Positions 36,193 to 44,585 of a DNA stretch of 64,000 nt are shown here, one piece after another (position 1 is the first letter of the stretch; the number at the start of each line of letters is the position of its first letter). Under the pieces are notes generated by a model. The model made no database searches and was not told the DNA's origin. It saw nothing but the letters and a program-made list of their open reading frames with translations. The translations under genes were made by a program, and so were the position numbers. The stretch covers positions 248,001-312,000 of the forward strand of contig NZ_JADPQH010000001.1 of NCBI RefSeq assembly GCF_019173455.1, read 5' to 3'. This DNA comes from Nesterenkonia sp. Act20 (GTDB lineage Bacteria > Actinomycetota > Actinomycetes > Actinomycetales > Micrococcaceae).

Positions 36193-37593
36193 TCAGACCA
36201 GCGAGGCGACACCGAAGAGCGCCCAGGCCAGCAGAAACGCCATCACACCGATGAGCGTCTCGAGCACGGTCCAGGTCTTCAGCGTGGTCTTCACGTCCAT
36301 GTCGAAGAAGCGAGAGATGAGCCAGAACCCGGAGTCATTGACGTGGGAGGCGATCACCGAGCCGCCCGCCACCGAGATGACCATCGCGGCCAGCTGCAGC
36401 TCGTTGAAGTCTGCGGCGGCCACGCCGGTGGCCAGCAATCCCGCCGCGGTGGTCAGCGCCACGGTGGCCGAACCCTGAGCGATGCGCAGCACGCCGGCGA
36501 TCACGAAGCCCGCGACGATGAGCGGGATGCCCATGCCTGAGAGGGAGTCCGACAGGGCTTCGCCGATGCCCGATTCACGCAGCACTCCGCCGAACATGCC
36601 GCCGGCGCCGGTGATCAGAATGACGGCACAGACCGGAGCCAGCGCTTTGTCCATGACGTCGTGGGCGCCGCCCATGCCACGTCCACCGCGGGTGCCGACA
36701 GCGGCGACCGCCACAAGCAGCGTGATGATCAGCGCCACCGGAGTCGCGCCCAAGGTGATCAGCAGGCCGTACCAGGCCGAATCGGTCTGTTCGGACGAGA
36801 TGACACCCGCCGTGGAGAGGGTGTCCAGTCCCGTGTTGAGGAAGATCAGCAGCATCGGCAGCAGCAGGATCAGCACCACTGTGGAGAACTTCGGTGGATT
36901 CTTCTCCGCCTCTTCATCCGCCTGGCCCAGCAGCATCGGGATGGGCAGCTCGAACCGGCGACCCGCCCACATGCCGAAGAGGTAGCTGGTGACGTACCAG
37001 GTCAGGATCGCGATGGGCAGCGCCACGAGCAGCAGGATGCCGACATTGGCCTCGAAGAACTCGCTGGCGGCCACGGGCCCGGGGTGCGGTGGGACCAAGA
37101 CGTGCATGACGGAGAAGGCACCCGCCACGGGGAGTCCATAGATCAGCACCGAGCCGCCCAGTCGACGACCCACGGCGAAGACCACGGGCAGCATCACCAC
37201 CAGCCCGGCGTCGAAGAAGATCGGGAAGCCGAAGAGCAGAGAGGCGACGCCCAGGGCGAACGGTGCTCGCTTCTCGCCGAATCGGGTGACCAGGGCGTCC
37301 GCGAGAACCTTGGCACCGCCGGAGACCTCCACAATGCGACCGAGCATGGCACCCAGACCCACCAGGAGCGCGACCGAGGCGAGTGTGGAGCCGAACCCTG
37401 AGGTCAGCACCGGAACGATCTCTCCCGTGGGGATGCCCGCTGCGGCAGCAGTGAGCAGCGAGACGAGAATGAGGGCCACGAAGGCGTGGACCTTGAATCG
37501 GATGATGAGCAGCAGGAGCACCGCGATGGAGGCTGCGGCGATGCCGAGCAGCGGTCCGGTGCCGAGGGTCTGTTCCCAGCCTTCGAGGGTCAT
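36193..37593 (-). CDS. gntP: Gluconate permease (GntP family)
   Basis: The 466-residue protein of the GntP gluconate:H+ symporter family has about 12 membrane segments. Family phrases include GFGSTLASVALLVGLGAMLGRIVEVSGGAKVLAD, GFPIFFDAGLVVMLPVVFAVGRRLGGSVLIYGLPVAGAFSVMHVLVPPHPGPVAAS and the C-terminal RIAQGSATVALTTAAGLL. It imports gluconate for GntK. ATG 37593 overlaps the gntK stop by 4 bp (ATGA) and has GGAAG 6-7 nt upstream; TTG 37605 is a weaker alternative. The transcript ends at the 36074-36125 hairpin. Confidence 0.95.
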   Translation of the reverse strand: MTLEGWEQTLGTGPLLGIAAASIAVLLLLIIRFKVHAFVALILVSLLTAAAAGIPTGEIVPVLTSGFGSTLASVALLVGLGAMLGRIVEVSGGAKVLADALVTRFGEKRAPFALGVASLLFGFPIFFDAGLVVMLPVVFAVGRRLGGSVLIYGLPVAGAFSVMHVLVPPHPGPVAASEFFEANVGILLLVALPIAILTWYVTSYLFGMWAGRRFELPIPMLLGQADEEAEKNPPKFSTVVLILLLPMLLIFLNTGLDTLSTAGVISSEQTDSAWYGLLITLGATPVALIITLLVAVAAVGTRGGRGMGGAHDVMDKALAPVCAVILITGAGGMFGGVLRESGIGEALSDSLSGMGIPLIVAGFVIAGVLRIAQGSATVALTTAAGLLATGVAAADFNELQLAAMVISVAGGSVIASHVNDSGFWLISRFFDMDVKTTLKTWTVLETLIGVMAFLLAWALFGVASLV

Positions 37594-38195
37594 GAGTTCT
37601 TCCAATCAGTGCTGTGGTCTGTGAGAGGGTCCGCGTCTGCGGAGAAGTCCACGTTCAGCGAGGAGCTGAGCCAATGGCGGGCGGCGGAGAGGAGATCCTC
37701 GATCGTGGTGTCATTGGGCAGCCGCACGCCGTCTTCCTCCGGGTCCAGGGGCTCCAGGGTCTGCAGCTGAGATTCAAGCAGCTCCGGAGGCATGAAGTGT
37801 CCGCTGCGGTGGGCGAGTCTGGTGCTCAGCCGTGGGATGTCGACATCCACATGCAGGAAGATCACCCGCCCCTCGGCCGTGCTCAGCAGATCACGGTAGC
37901 TTCGGCGCAGCGCCGAACAGGTGATGACGCAACCGGTCTCGGCCTGGACTGACATCCAGTCCCGCAGAGCGCGGAGCCAGGGCCAGCGGTCTTCATCGGT
38001 GAGCGGGGTCTGGGCGGCCATCTTCGCGATGTTCGCCTCGGGATGGAACTCGTCCGCCTCGGCCATGGGCAGCTCAAGCTGCTCGGCCAGCGCTGCGGCG
38101 AGCGTCGACTTGCCTGAGCCGGAGACCCCCATCACGACGAGGTGACAAGGGGGAGCCGCTCTACTCGGGCGACGATTGGTGGGGGGATTCGTCAT
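37590..38195 (-). CDS. gntK: Gluconokinase
   Basis: The 201-residue P-loop kinase makes 6-phosphogluconate from gluconate and ATP. It has GVSGSGKSTLAAALAEQL (Walker A), EADEFHPEANIAKMAAQTPLTDEDRWPWL (substrate loop), CSALRRSYRDLL and HFMPPELLESQLQTLEPLD. The start at ATG 38195 is preferred to ATG 38219 because AAAGGAA lies 4 nt upstream. It is the first gene of the gntK-gntP operon. The product feeds 6-phosphogluconate dehydrogenase, encoded at 20171-21631. The promoter overlaps the inverted repeat at 38264-38283. Confidence 0.96.
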   Translation of the reverse strand: MTNPPTNRRPSRAAPPCHLVVMGVSGSGKSTLAAALAEQLELPMAEADEFHPEANIAKMAAQTPLTDEDRWPWLRALRDWMSVQAETGCVITCSALRRSYRDLLSTAEGRVIFLHVDVDIPRLSTRLAHRSGHFMPPELLESQLQTLEPLDPEEDGVRLPNDTTIEDLLSAARHWLSSSLNVDFSADADPLTDHSTDWKNS

Positions 38196-38232
38196 CGAAT
38201 TCCTTTGTGCTGAGGACATGTGCTGGGGCTCC

Positions 38233-38260
38233 TGTGACGGGAACCACGTGCCAGCTAAGA
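38233..38260 (+). promoter_or_regulatory. Putative gntR promoter
   Basis: TGTGAC (38233-38238), a 16-bp spacer and TAAGAT (38255-38260) form a plausible promoter for the regulator. Its transcription start would fall on the inverted repeat just downstream, as in autorepression. Confidence 0.4.
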
Positions 38261-38286
38261 TAGCACCTTTATAGCCAAAGGTGTCA
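38256..38286 (-). promoter_or_regulatory. Putative gntK-gntP promoter
   Basis: On the minus strand TGACAC (38286-38281), about 19 bp and TATCTT (38261-38256) form a plausible promoter whose spacer contains the inverted repeat 38264-38283. Confidence 0.4.
38264..38283. promoter_or_regulatory. Inverted repeat, likely operator of the gluconate regulator
   Basis: CACCTTT-ATAGCC-AAAGGTG is a perfect 7-bp inverted repeat with a 6-bp centre. It lies between gntK and the GntR-family gene and overlaps the predicted promoters in both directions, the expected place for a repressor released by gluconate or 6-phosphogluconate. Confidence 0.6.
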
Positions 38287-38320
38287 TGTTTGCACCATCG
38301 GTCGATCAGAAAGCAGTCCT

Positions 38321-39022
38321 GTGCCGAAGAATTCCGCCGTCGCCCGGGTAGGCCGCGACGCGATATCCGAGACCCTGGGCCGCGAGATCGTGGACGGCGC
38401 GTTGAGTCCGGGCACGGTGCTCACGCTCGAGTCGCTGCAGCAGCGTTTCGGGGTGTCCCGCACCGTCGCGCGGGACAGCGTGAAAGTGCTGGAGTCCCAT
38501 GGGCTGCTCTACTCGAAGCGCCGCGTCGGGCTCGTCGTGACCGGGACCGAGCACTGGAGCGTCTTCGCTCCGGCGGTGATCGCCTGGCGCCTGGCTTCCC
38601 GCCATGCCCGCACGGCGTTCATCGAACTGACCCAGCTGCGCATCGCGGTGGAGACCGAAGCGGTGGCGATGGCGGCACTGCGGCGCACCGAGGATCAGGC
38701 GCGCCGGCTGTTGGACCTCGCCGCGAGCATGCGGCGCCTCGGTGAGACCGAAGAAGTCGAAGAGTTCATGCGTGCTGATGTGGCGTTCCACCGACTCCTG
38801 CTCGCGGCCGGGGCGAACTCGATGTTCGCCGCCCTGGCCGAGGTGGTGACAGAGGTGCTCACCGGGCGCGCGCAGCACGGCCTCATGCCGACTCGTCCCA
38901 TGCCAGAGGCGCTCGACGCCCATGAGGGCGTCGCCCGGGCGATCGCAGACCAGGATCCCGAGGCCGCACGACGGCAGATGGAGATCCTCGTCGATGAGGT
39001 GCGTTCGGCTCTGGAACAATGA
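38321..39022 (+). CDS. GntR/FadR-subfamily transcriptional regulator (FCD domain)
   Basis: The 233-residue protein has an N-terminal winged helix-turn-helix (about 10-75: EIVDGALSPGTVLTLESLQQRFGVSRTVARDSVKVLESHGLL). An all-helical FCD ligand domain follows, with ELTQLRIAVETEAVAMAALRR, RADVAFHRLLLAAGANSMFAALAEVV and EALDAHEGVARAIADQDPEAARRQM. The Asp/His residues there match the metal-binding FCD pattern. It is divergent from gntK-gntP and so probably represses gluconate use, releasing on a sugar-acid ligand. The start is GTG 38321 with weak AAAG upstream. The stop overlaps the next gene by 4 bp (ATGA). Confidence 0.92.
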   Translation: MPKNSAVARVGRDAISETLGREIVDGALSPGTVLTLESLQQRFGVSRTVARDSVKVLESHGLLYSKRRVGLVVTGTEHWSVFAPAVIAWRLASRHARTAFIELTQLRIAVETEAVAMAALRRTEDQARRLLDLAASMRRLGETEEVEEFMRADVAFHRLLLAAGANSMFAALAEVVTEVLTGRAQHGLMPTRPMPEALDAHEGVARAIADQDPEAARRQMEILVDEVRSALEQ

Positions 39023-39702
39023 GTGCCATGACTGAATCGCTGCGATTCGCAGAGGCCGTCTCCCTGCAGGATCTCTCCACCTACATCAAGCGCGCCCGCC
39101 GCATCCAGGAACAGGGCATCCGCCTCCAGTCAGTGGGTCAGGTGCTGGCAGCCTGGGTCCCGGTGATGACGCCCAGCTCGCTGACGGGTCAGCTGCCCGC
39201 AGTGCTGGGGCTGCGCACCCTTGCGCTGGCCGAGGCTTCGCAGACCGATGTCACCGCGGAACTCAGCTCCATCAGCGAACGGATCGCGAGGATGAACCCG
39301 GCAGAGACGACTCTGGCACTGCCGCCGAGTCGGCTCACCGTGCCCTGGGCCGCGGTGACCCCGCCGCGTGCAGGCTGGGAGCCGCTGGGGAATCTGGGCG
39401 ACGACGAGCTCAGGCGACAGGCAGAGGCCGGCATCGCGGAGATTGCGCAGGCAGTGCCCACCTCGGCGGGCGCCGCCGTCGTCGAACAGGTGCGTGAACG
39501 CGTCTGGGGGAGGAGTCTGGGGGAGGAAGCTGATTCGGCCGCGCAGCACATCCCGGCCGGTGCAGCCTTCGGGGCCCATGCGCTGAACTTCCTCGCGCGC
39601 GACGGAGCAGGCGGTGCGACGACGGTTCACCGTCGCGGGCGCTGGATCCGGCTGAGCTCTCAGGGCGGCTTCATCCTGTGTCGCAGCACCAAGGAGCAGT
39701 GA
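39019..39702 (+). CDS. Conserved protein of unknown function coupled to the gluconate regulator
   Basis: I do not recognise the 227-residue product. It is mostly helical and soluble, with no signal or membrane segment. Blocks such as LQDLSTYIKRARRIQEQGIRLQSVGQVLAAWVPVM, AEASQTDVTAELSSISERIARM, LPPSRLTVPWAAVTPPRAGWEPLG and GAHALNFLARDGAGGATTVHRRGRWIRLSSQGGFILCR look like a real conserved family. Its ATG overlaps the regulator stop (ATGA), so the two are cotranslated; ATG 39028 is an alternative start. A role in gluconate control is possible but only from position. Confidence 0.75.
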   Translation: MSAMTESLRFAEAVSLQDLSTYIKRARRIQEQGIRLQSVGQVLAAWVPVMTPSSLTGQLPAVLGLRTLALAEASQTDVTAELSSISERIARMNPAETTLALPPSRLTVPWAAVTPPRAGWEPLGNLGDDELRRQAEAGIAEIAQAVPTSAGAAVVEQVRERVWGRSLGEEADSAAQHIPAGAAFGAHALNFLARDGAGGATTVHRRGRWIRLSSQGGFILCRSTKEQ

Positions 39703-39764
39703 GAACGCGGGCTCAGACGCGGCAGCCCTGAGCTGATCTCGACGCAGTCTGGTCCGCCCGCTCG

Positions 39765-39797
39765 TGAGCGGCCTGAGCGGCCTGAGCGGCCTGAGCG
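39765..39797 (+). repeat. 9-bp tandem repeat (TGAGCGGCC, 3.7 copies)
   Basis: TGAGCGGCC occurs at 39765, 39774 and 39783, followed by TGAGCG at 39792. It lies in the 105-bp gap between the convergent hypothetical gene and the globin gene, ending 11 bp from the globin stop. Confidence 0.8.
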
Positions 39798-39807
39798 TGC
39801 AGAGCGG

Positions 39808-40374
39808 TCAGCTGTTGACCATCGAATGGGCTGCGCGCTCGAGGTAGTCCCAGAGGATCTGGTCATGCAGCGGGGAGAGCTCCGCGGCGTCGACCCCTGC
39901 GCGCATGAAGCGCAGCCACTTGTCCCGTGCCTCGGCGTCCACGGTGAAGGGCATGTGACGCATGCGCAGCCGGGGGTGGCCGCGCTGTTCCTGGTAGGTC
40001 CGCGGGCCGCCCCAGTACTGCTCGAGGAAGGTGAGCAGGCGCTCTTTGGCCGGACCCAGATCCTCCTCTGGGTACATGGCTTTGAAGTCGTCGTCCTCGG
40101 CGACGTGGGCGTAGAAGACGTCGACGATCCTCTGGAAGGTCTCCCGTCCGCCGACCGCATCGTAGAAGCTCTGCTGCTCAGCTCCCTGTTCCGTTGATGC
40201 CTGTCCCGCGTCGGGCTGCTGTTGGCCGGGCTGACCAGGACTCGGCTGGGCCGAGGGCAGGCCGGAGACCTGCGACGGAGGACGACCGACTGGTTTCACC
40301 GTGGCGATCGGCGCACCGAGGCGGTTCGAGAATTTTGGGAGCTCGCGAGCGGGCTGTGGATCTTCGGCAGACAT
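39808..40374 (-). CDS. Group II truncated haemoglobin with N-terminal extension
   Basis: The 188-residue protein has a globin domain at about 65-188: [29 protein letters not shown] (Tyr B10), [36 protein letters not shown] (proximal His) and [12 protein letters not shown] (Trp G8). These mark TrHbO-like group II proteins that bind O2 or react with peroxide and NO. About 65 Pro/Gln/Ala-rich residues precede it, unlike most family members of about 130 residues. AGGAGGA just before ATG 40374 supports this start. It is divergent from rpiB. Confidence 0.93.
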   Translation of the reverse strand: MSAEDPQPARELPKFSNRLGAPIATVKPVGRPPSQVSGLPSAQPSPGQPGQQQPDAGQASTEQGAEQQSFYDAVGGRETFQRIVDVFYAHVAEDDDFKAMYPEEDLGPAKERLLTFLEQYWGGPRTYQEQRGHPRLRMRHMPFTVDAEARDKWLRFMRAGVDAAELSPLHDQILWDYLERAAHSMVNS

Positions 40375-40398
40375 GTTCCTCCTGGACGCAGTTCGTCC

Positions 40399-40426
40399 TT
40401 GACGCTGTGCAGGGTGCAACGATACT
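40399..40426 (+). promoter_or_regulatory. Putative rpiB promoter
   Basis: TTGACG (40399-40404), 16 bp, then GATACT (40421-40426). This would start transcription near 40434, giving a leader of about 80 nt. A second -10-like box, TAGGAT, lies at 40458-40463. Confidence 0.45.
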
Positions 40427-40513
40427 TGCTGCGGGCATGTTCCCTCCTGGAGAACGTAGGATTGTCGCGGCGCACCGTCCCGCGCACCGCTGAAGAGAGA
40501 TTCCGGAGACCAC

Positions 40514-40999
40514 ATGGAAGACATCATGGAAGTCCATATCGCCACTGACCACGCGGGCATGGAGCTCTCTGCCCACCTGGTCAGGCACCTGCGTGGGCTC
40601 GGCTATCAGCTCATTGATCACGGTCCACGGGAGTACGACGCCGCGGATGACTACCCGGCGTTCTGCATCCGCGCGGCTCAGGCAGTGGTCGCGGCTCGAG
40701 CTGCGGGCAAGAACGCGTTGGGCATCGTGCTGGGCGGCTCGGGCAACGGCGAGCAGATCGCCGCCAACAAGGTGTCCGGGGCGCGCGCGGCCCTGGCCTG
40801 GAACCTCGACACCGCAGTCCTGGCCCGTGAACACAACGACGCCAATGTGGTCGCCCTGGGTGGCCGCCAGCACAGTCTCGAGGAGGCGACCAGCATCGTC
40901 GAGGCATTCCTGAAGACCGGGTTCAGCGGAGACGAGCGCCATGCCCGACGGATCTCGAAGATCGCCCACTATGAGCTGACCGGCGATATCCTCGATTGA
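40514..40999 (+). CDS. rpiB: Ribose-5-phosphate isomerase B
   Basis: The 161-residue enzyme interconverts ribose 5-phosphate and ribulose 5-phosphate. It has [20 protein letters not shown], the phosphate-binding and catalytic [29 protein letters not shown], and [29 protein letters not shown] with Glu is the actinobacterial version of the active-site loop. ATG 40514 has CGGAGA at a good distance; ATG 40526 is also possible and gives the usual N-terminus. The next gene, nei-like, begins 3 bp after the stop. Confidence 0.94.
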   Translation: MEDIMEVHIATDHAGMELSAHLVRHLRGLGYQLIDHGPREYDAADDYPAFCIRAAQAVVAARAAGKNALGIVLGGSGNGEQIAANKVSGARAALAWNLDTAVLAREHNDANVVALGGRQHSLEEATSIVEAFLKTGFSGDERHARRISKIAHYELTGDILD

Positions 41000-41002
41000 T
41001 CG

Positions 41003-41908
41003 ATGCCTGAAGGTCACACACTCCACCGGCTCGCTGCCCAGATCAACGCCGTCTTCGTCGGCCGGGAGTGGAAGGTCAGTTCTCCGCAGGGCAGATTCTC
41101 CGCGGGGGCGAAGCGCCTCGATGGAGGCGTCCCGCAGCGAGCTGAAGCCTGGGGCAAGCATCTCTTCGTCCACCTGGAGTCTGAGATCTGGCATGTCCAT
41201 CTGGGCCTCTACGGCGCCTTCAGCTTCCGCGGCGACAGTGAATTCTCCGCTCCGCCCTCCATCGGTGCGCCGCGCGCCTGGGTCGAAGAGCTGACGCCCG
41301 ACTACGACGAAGTGGGCTGGCTGATCCCGGAGCCGCCGCGCGGAGCGGTACGGGCCCGGGTCCAGTCCAGATCGGGATGGGCGGACCTCCGCGGGCCCAC
41401 CACCTGCACCGTGCTGAAACCGATCGAGTACCGCACCGTGATCGGGCGGCTCGGCCCAGACCCGTTGCGGCATCTGGCGCAGGCCCCTGGCTCCGAAGCT
41501 CCCGGGCCTGCTCTCGCTGGTTCCGAAGAGACTGGCTCCGGGCGCTTTCTGCACAACCTGTCACGTCGCCGGATCAGCATCGGCGCGGCCCTGATGGATC
41601 AGTCCGTCATTGCGGGGGTGGGAAACATCTTTCGTGCCGAGTCGCTCTTCCTTGAAGGGATCGACCCGGCCACGCCCAGCAATGCACTCAGCCGGGTCCA
41701 GGGTGAGGCGCTGTGGGACCGGCTCACCGAGCAGCTGCGCACCGGCGTCCGGGAGGGTCTGATCCGGACGCTGCGCGCCGAGGGTGAGCGTCGGCACTGG
41801 GTCTACCAGCATCAGGGTTCGGCCTGCCTGCGCTGCGGGGCGCAGATCTCGGTCCGCGAGCTGCAGGGACGTCGGCTGTACTGGTGTCCCGGCTGTCAGC
41901 GCGGCTGA
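41003..41908 (+). CDS. Fpg/Nei-family DNA glycosylase (Nei2-like)
   Basis: The 301-residue base-excision repair enzyme starts MPEGHTLHRLAAQ; PEGH rather than PELP marks the endonuclease VIII side, with Pro2/Glu3 catalytic after Met removal. The helix-two-turn-helix region contains IGAALMDQSVIAGVGNIFRAESLFLEGIDP, and a C-terminal zinc finger has CLRCGAQI and YWCPGCQRG. It would remove oxidised pyrimidines and nick the abasic site. It is probably cotranscribed with rpiB (3 bp gap). Confidence 0.93.
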   Translation: MPEGHTLHRLAAQINAVFVGREWKVSSPQGRFSAGAKRLDGGVPQRAEAWGKHLFVHLESEIWHVHLGLYGAFSFRGDSEFSAPPSIGAPRAWVEELTPDYDEVGWLIPEPPRGAVRARVQSRSGWADLRGPTTCTVLKPIEYRTVIGRLGPDPLRHLAQAPGSEAPGPALAGSEETGSGRFLHNLSRRRISIGAALMDQSVIAGVGNIFRAESLFLEGIDPATPSNALSRVQGEALWDRLTEQLRTGVREGLIRTLRAEGERRHWVYQHQGSACLRCGAQISVRELQGRRLYWCPGCQRG

Positions 41909-41939
41909 GTCGGATCGGGACGCCGCGCCGGGGTTCCCG

Positions 41940-41945
41940 TAGAAT
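41940..41945 (+). promoter_or_regulatory. -10 box of thrS
   Basis: TAGAAT lies 39 bp before the thrS GTG start, giving a leader of about 30 nt with its own GAGGAG site. No T-box-like structure fits in so short a leader. Confidence 0.45.
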
Positions 41946-41984
41946 CACCAGGTCCGTAGAACATCCGTGAGGAGTACACCCCCA

Positions 41985-44036
41985 GTGTCCGAGAACGCAG
42001 CGTCGGAAGCCCCGCCCCAGGCAGCCCAGCCGGCTGAGTCCATCAGCATCACCGTAGACGGTGAGACGACGAGCATCGAGCACTGCACCACCGGCACTAC
42101 GCTCTTCGCCTCGGACAAGACCACGGTGGTGATGCGGGTCGACGGCCAGCTGTGGGACCTCGCCCGGGAGATCCCGGCGGGGGCCGTCGTCGAGGCTGTC
42201 GACATCAGCAGCGAGGACGGGCTCAACGTGCTGCGCCACTCCACCGCGCATGTGATGGCGCAGGCCGTCCAGGAGCTGTTTCCCACCGCCAAGCTGGGCA
42301 TCGGCCCCTACATCACCGATGGGTTCTACTTCGACTTCGACGTCGCGGACCCCTTCACCCCGGAAGATCTGAAGAAGATCGAGAAGGCGATGCAGAAGCT
42401 GATCAACCAGAGTCAGCTGTTCGAACGCGAGGTCGTCTCGGAAGAGCAGGCGAAGGTCGCGATGGCGGATGAGCCCTATAAGCTCGAGCTGCTCGGCGTC
42501 TCCAGCACTGAGGGCGAGGCGGCCGAGGGAGCCAGCGTCGAGGTCGGCGGTGGCGAGATCACCGTCTACCACAACGTCGATCGCCACGGGGAGCGCGTCT
42601 GGTCCGACCTGTGCCGCGGCCCGCACCTGCCCAACACCAAGCTGATCGCCAACGCCTACGCCGTGATGCGCTCGGCCGCCGCATACTGGCGCGGCAAGGA
42701 GTCCAACCCTCAGCTGCAGCGGCTCTATGGCACCGCCTGGCCGACCAAGGACGATCTCAAGGCATATAAGGAGCGGCTGGCAGAAGCCGAACGGCGCGAT
42801 CACCGGCGTCTGGGCTCCGAGCTTGACCTCTTCAGCTTCCCCGACGAGCTGGGCTCCGGACTCCCGGTGTTCCACCCCAAGGGCGGCATCATCAAGCGGG
42901 AGATGGAGGACTACGTGCGGAACCGCCATATCGAGGCGGGCTTCCAGTACGTCGGCACCCCGCACATCTCCAAGGACGGACTGTTCCACACCTCCGGACA
43001 CCTGCCCTACTACGCCGACACCATGTTCCCGCCGCTGCACGTGGATGAGGAGCGCGACGCCGAGGGCAACATCACCAAACAGGGCCAGGACTACCGGCTC
43101 AAGGCGATGAACTGCCCCATGCACAACCTGATCTTCCGTTCCCGCGGACGGTCCTACCGAGAACTGCCGATGCGGCTCTTCGAGTTCGGCTCGGTCTACC
43201 GCTACGAGAAGTCAGGCGTCATCCACGGCCTCACCCGAGTCCGTGGCTTCGCCCAAGATGACTCGCATTCCTACGTCGCCAAGGAACAGGCCCCCGAGGA
43301 GGTCCGGCATCTGCTGAGCTTCGTGCTTTCACTGCTGCGCGACTTCGGGCTCGATGACTTCTACCTGGAGCTCTCCACCCGAGATGAGGATTCGGAGAAG
43401 TTCATCGGCAGCGCGGAGCAGTGGGCCGAGGCCACGGCAGTGCTCGAGGAGGCTGCGGCCGAGACCGGGCTCGAGCTCGTTCCCGATCCGGGTGGCGCGG
43501 CCTACTATGGGCCCAAGATCTCCGTACAGGCCCGTGATGCGATCGGACGCACCTGGCAGATGTCGACTGTGCAGTATGACTTCAACCAGCCTGCCCGCTT
43601 CGGCCTCGAATACCAGGCGGCAGACGGCTCCCGGCAGGAGCCGGTGATGATCCACGCGGCGAAGTTCGGTTCCATCGAACGTTTCCTGGGAGTGCTCACC
43701 GAACACTACGCGGGGGCGTTCCCGGTCTGGCTCTCACCGGTCCAGGTCCGCGCTGTGCCGGTGGCGGAGCCCTTCAACGACTACCTCGCGGAGGTCGTGG
43801 ACAAGCTCAAAGCTGCGGGAGTGCGCGCCGAGCTGGAGGACAGCAGCGACCGGTTCCCGAAGAAGATCCGCACCGCCTCGAAGGACAAGATTCCCTTTGT
43901 GCTGATCGCCGGGGGTGACGACGTCGACGCCGGCGCAGTCTCCTTCCGGTTCCGCGACGGCAGCCAGGACAATCAGGTTCCGGTGGACGAGGCCGTTGCG
44001 CGGATCCTCGCCGCCATCGAGTCCAAGGAGGCCTGA
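41985..44036 (+). CDS. thrS: Threonine--tRNA ligase
   Basis: The 683-residue class II synthetase has, in order, a TGS domain (about 15-75), the second editing-type domain with [16 protein letters not shown] and later [11 protein letters not shown], and the catalytic core with motif 2 region [38 protein letters not shown] (zinc Cys). [27 protein letters not shown] and motif 3 follow, then the anticodon-binding domain ([27 protein letters not shown]). GTG 41985 is placed by GAGGAG 10 nt upstream. HIT and pgsA follow closely, as in Mycobacterium. Confidence 0.96.
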   Translation: MSENAASEAPPQAAQPAESISITVDGETTSIEHCTTGTTLFASDKTTVVMRVDGQLWDLAREIPAGAVVEAVDISSEDGLNVLRHSTAHVMAQAVQELFPTAKLGIGPYITDGFYFDFDVADPFTPEDLKKIEKAMQKLINQSQLFEREVVSEEQAKVAMADEPYKLELLGVSSTEGEAAEGASVEVGGGEITVYHNVDRHGERVWSDLCRGPHLPNTKLIANAYAVMRSAAAYWRGKESNPQLQRLYGTAWPTKDDLKAYKERLAEAERRDHRRLGSELDLFSFPDELGSGLPVFHPKGGIIKREMEDYVRNRHIEAGFQYVGTPHISKDGLFHTSGHLPYYADTMFPPLHVDEERDAEGNITKQGQDYRLKAMNCPMHNLIFRSRGRSYRELPMRLFEFGSVYRYEKSGVIHGLTRVRGFAQDDSHSYVAKEQAPEEVRHLLSFVLSLLRDFGLDDFYLELSTRDEDSEKFIGSAEQWAEATAVLEEAAAETGLELVPDPGGAAYYGPKISVQARDAIGRTWQMSTVQYDFNQPARFGLEYQAADGSRQEPVMIHAAKFGSIERFLGVLTEHYAGAFPVWLSPVQVRAVPVAEPFNDYLAEVVDKLKAAGVRAELEDSSDRFPKKIRTASKDKIPFVLIAGGDDVDAGAVSFRFRDGSQDNQVPVDEAVARILAAIESKEA

Positions 44037-44042
44037 GCCGCC

Positions 44043-44585
44043 GTGGGGACTGCAGACGAGTTCGAGCTGGCAGGTGTCCCTGACGCCTTCCAACGACTGT
44101 GGACTCCACACCGGGCGGCCTACCAGCAGCGCGGCCAGGACCAGGTCAGCGGCGCTGCAGACTGCCCCTTCTGTCAGGGCCCGGGGCGCAGCGATGAAGA
44201 CTCGCTGATCGTGCACCGGGGGGAGAGCTGCTTCGTGCTGCTGAACCTCTATCCGTATAACCCGGGACACCTGCTGGTGTGTCCCTACCGGCACGTGCCC
44301 GATCTCACGGATCTCTATGATGCGGAGGCCCAGGAGTTCACCGCACTGACCCAGCGTGCGATGGTGGTGCTGCGTGAAGCTGCGAACCCCGCGGGCTTCA
44401 ACCTGGGCATCAACCAGGGCAAGGCGGGCGGAGCAGGGATCGCGGCTCATCTGCACCAGCACGTGATCCCACGATGGAACGGGGATACGAACTTCATGCC
44501 GATCATCGCGCAGACCAAGAACCTCTCGCAGACCCTGGGGGAGACCCGCGACCTCGTGGCCTCGACCTGGGACTCGATCCGCTGA
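44043..44585 (+). CDS. HIT-domain nucleotide hydrolase/phosphorylase
   Basis: The 180-residue HIT protein has CPFCQGPGRSDEDSLIVHRGESCFVLLNLYPYNPGHLLVCPYRHV and the catalytic HxHxHxx triad AAHLHQHVIPRWNGD. The Cys pair and the HLHQHVIPRW form match the actinobacterial AP4A phosphorylase-like group (the Rv2613c type), which acts on diadenosine tetraphosphate. GTG 44043 has AGGAGG about 11 nt before it. The stop overlaps the pgsA ATG by one base, so the genes are translationally linked. Confidence 0.9.
   Translation: MGTADEFELAGVPDAFQRLWTPHRAAYQQRGQDQVSGAADCPFCQGPGRSDEDSLIVHRGESCFVLLNLYPYNPGHLLVCPYRHVPDLTDLYDAEAQEFTALTQRAMVVLREAANPAGFNLGINQGKAGGAGIAAHLHQHVIPRWNGDTNFMPIIAQTKNLSQTLGETRDLVASTWDSIR

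Noticed and set aside
38233-38248. A GlxR/CRP-type site (TGTGA-N6-TCACA) before the gluconate regulator
   Set aside because: Only the left half TGTGA matches; the right half CCACG differs at two positions.
41945-41984. A T-box riboswitch before thrS
   Set aside because: The predicted leader is about 30 nt, too short for stem I and an antiterminator.
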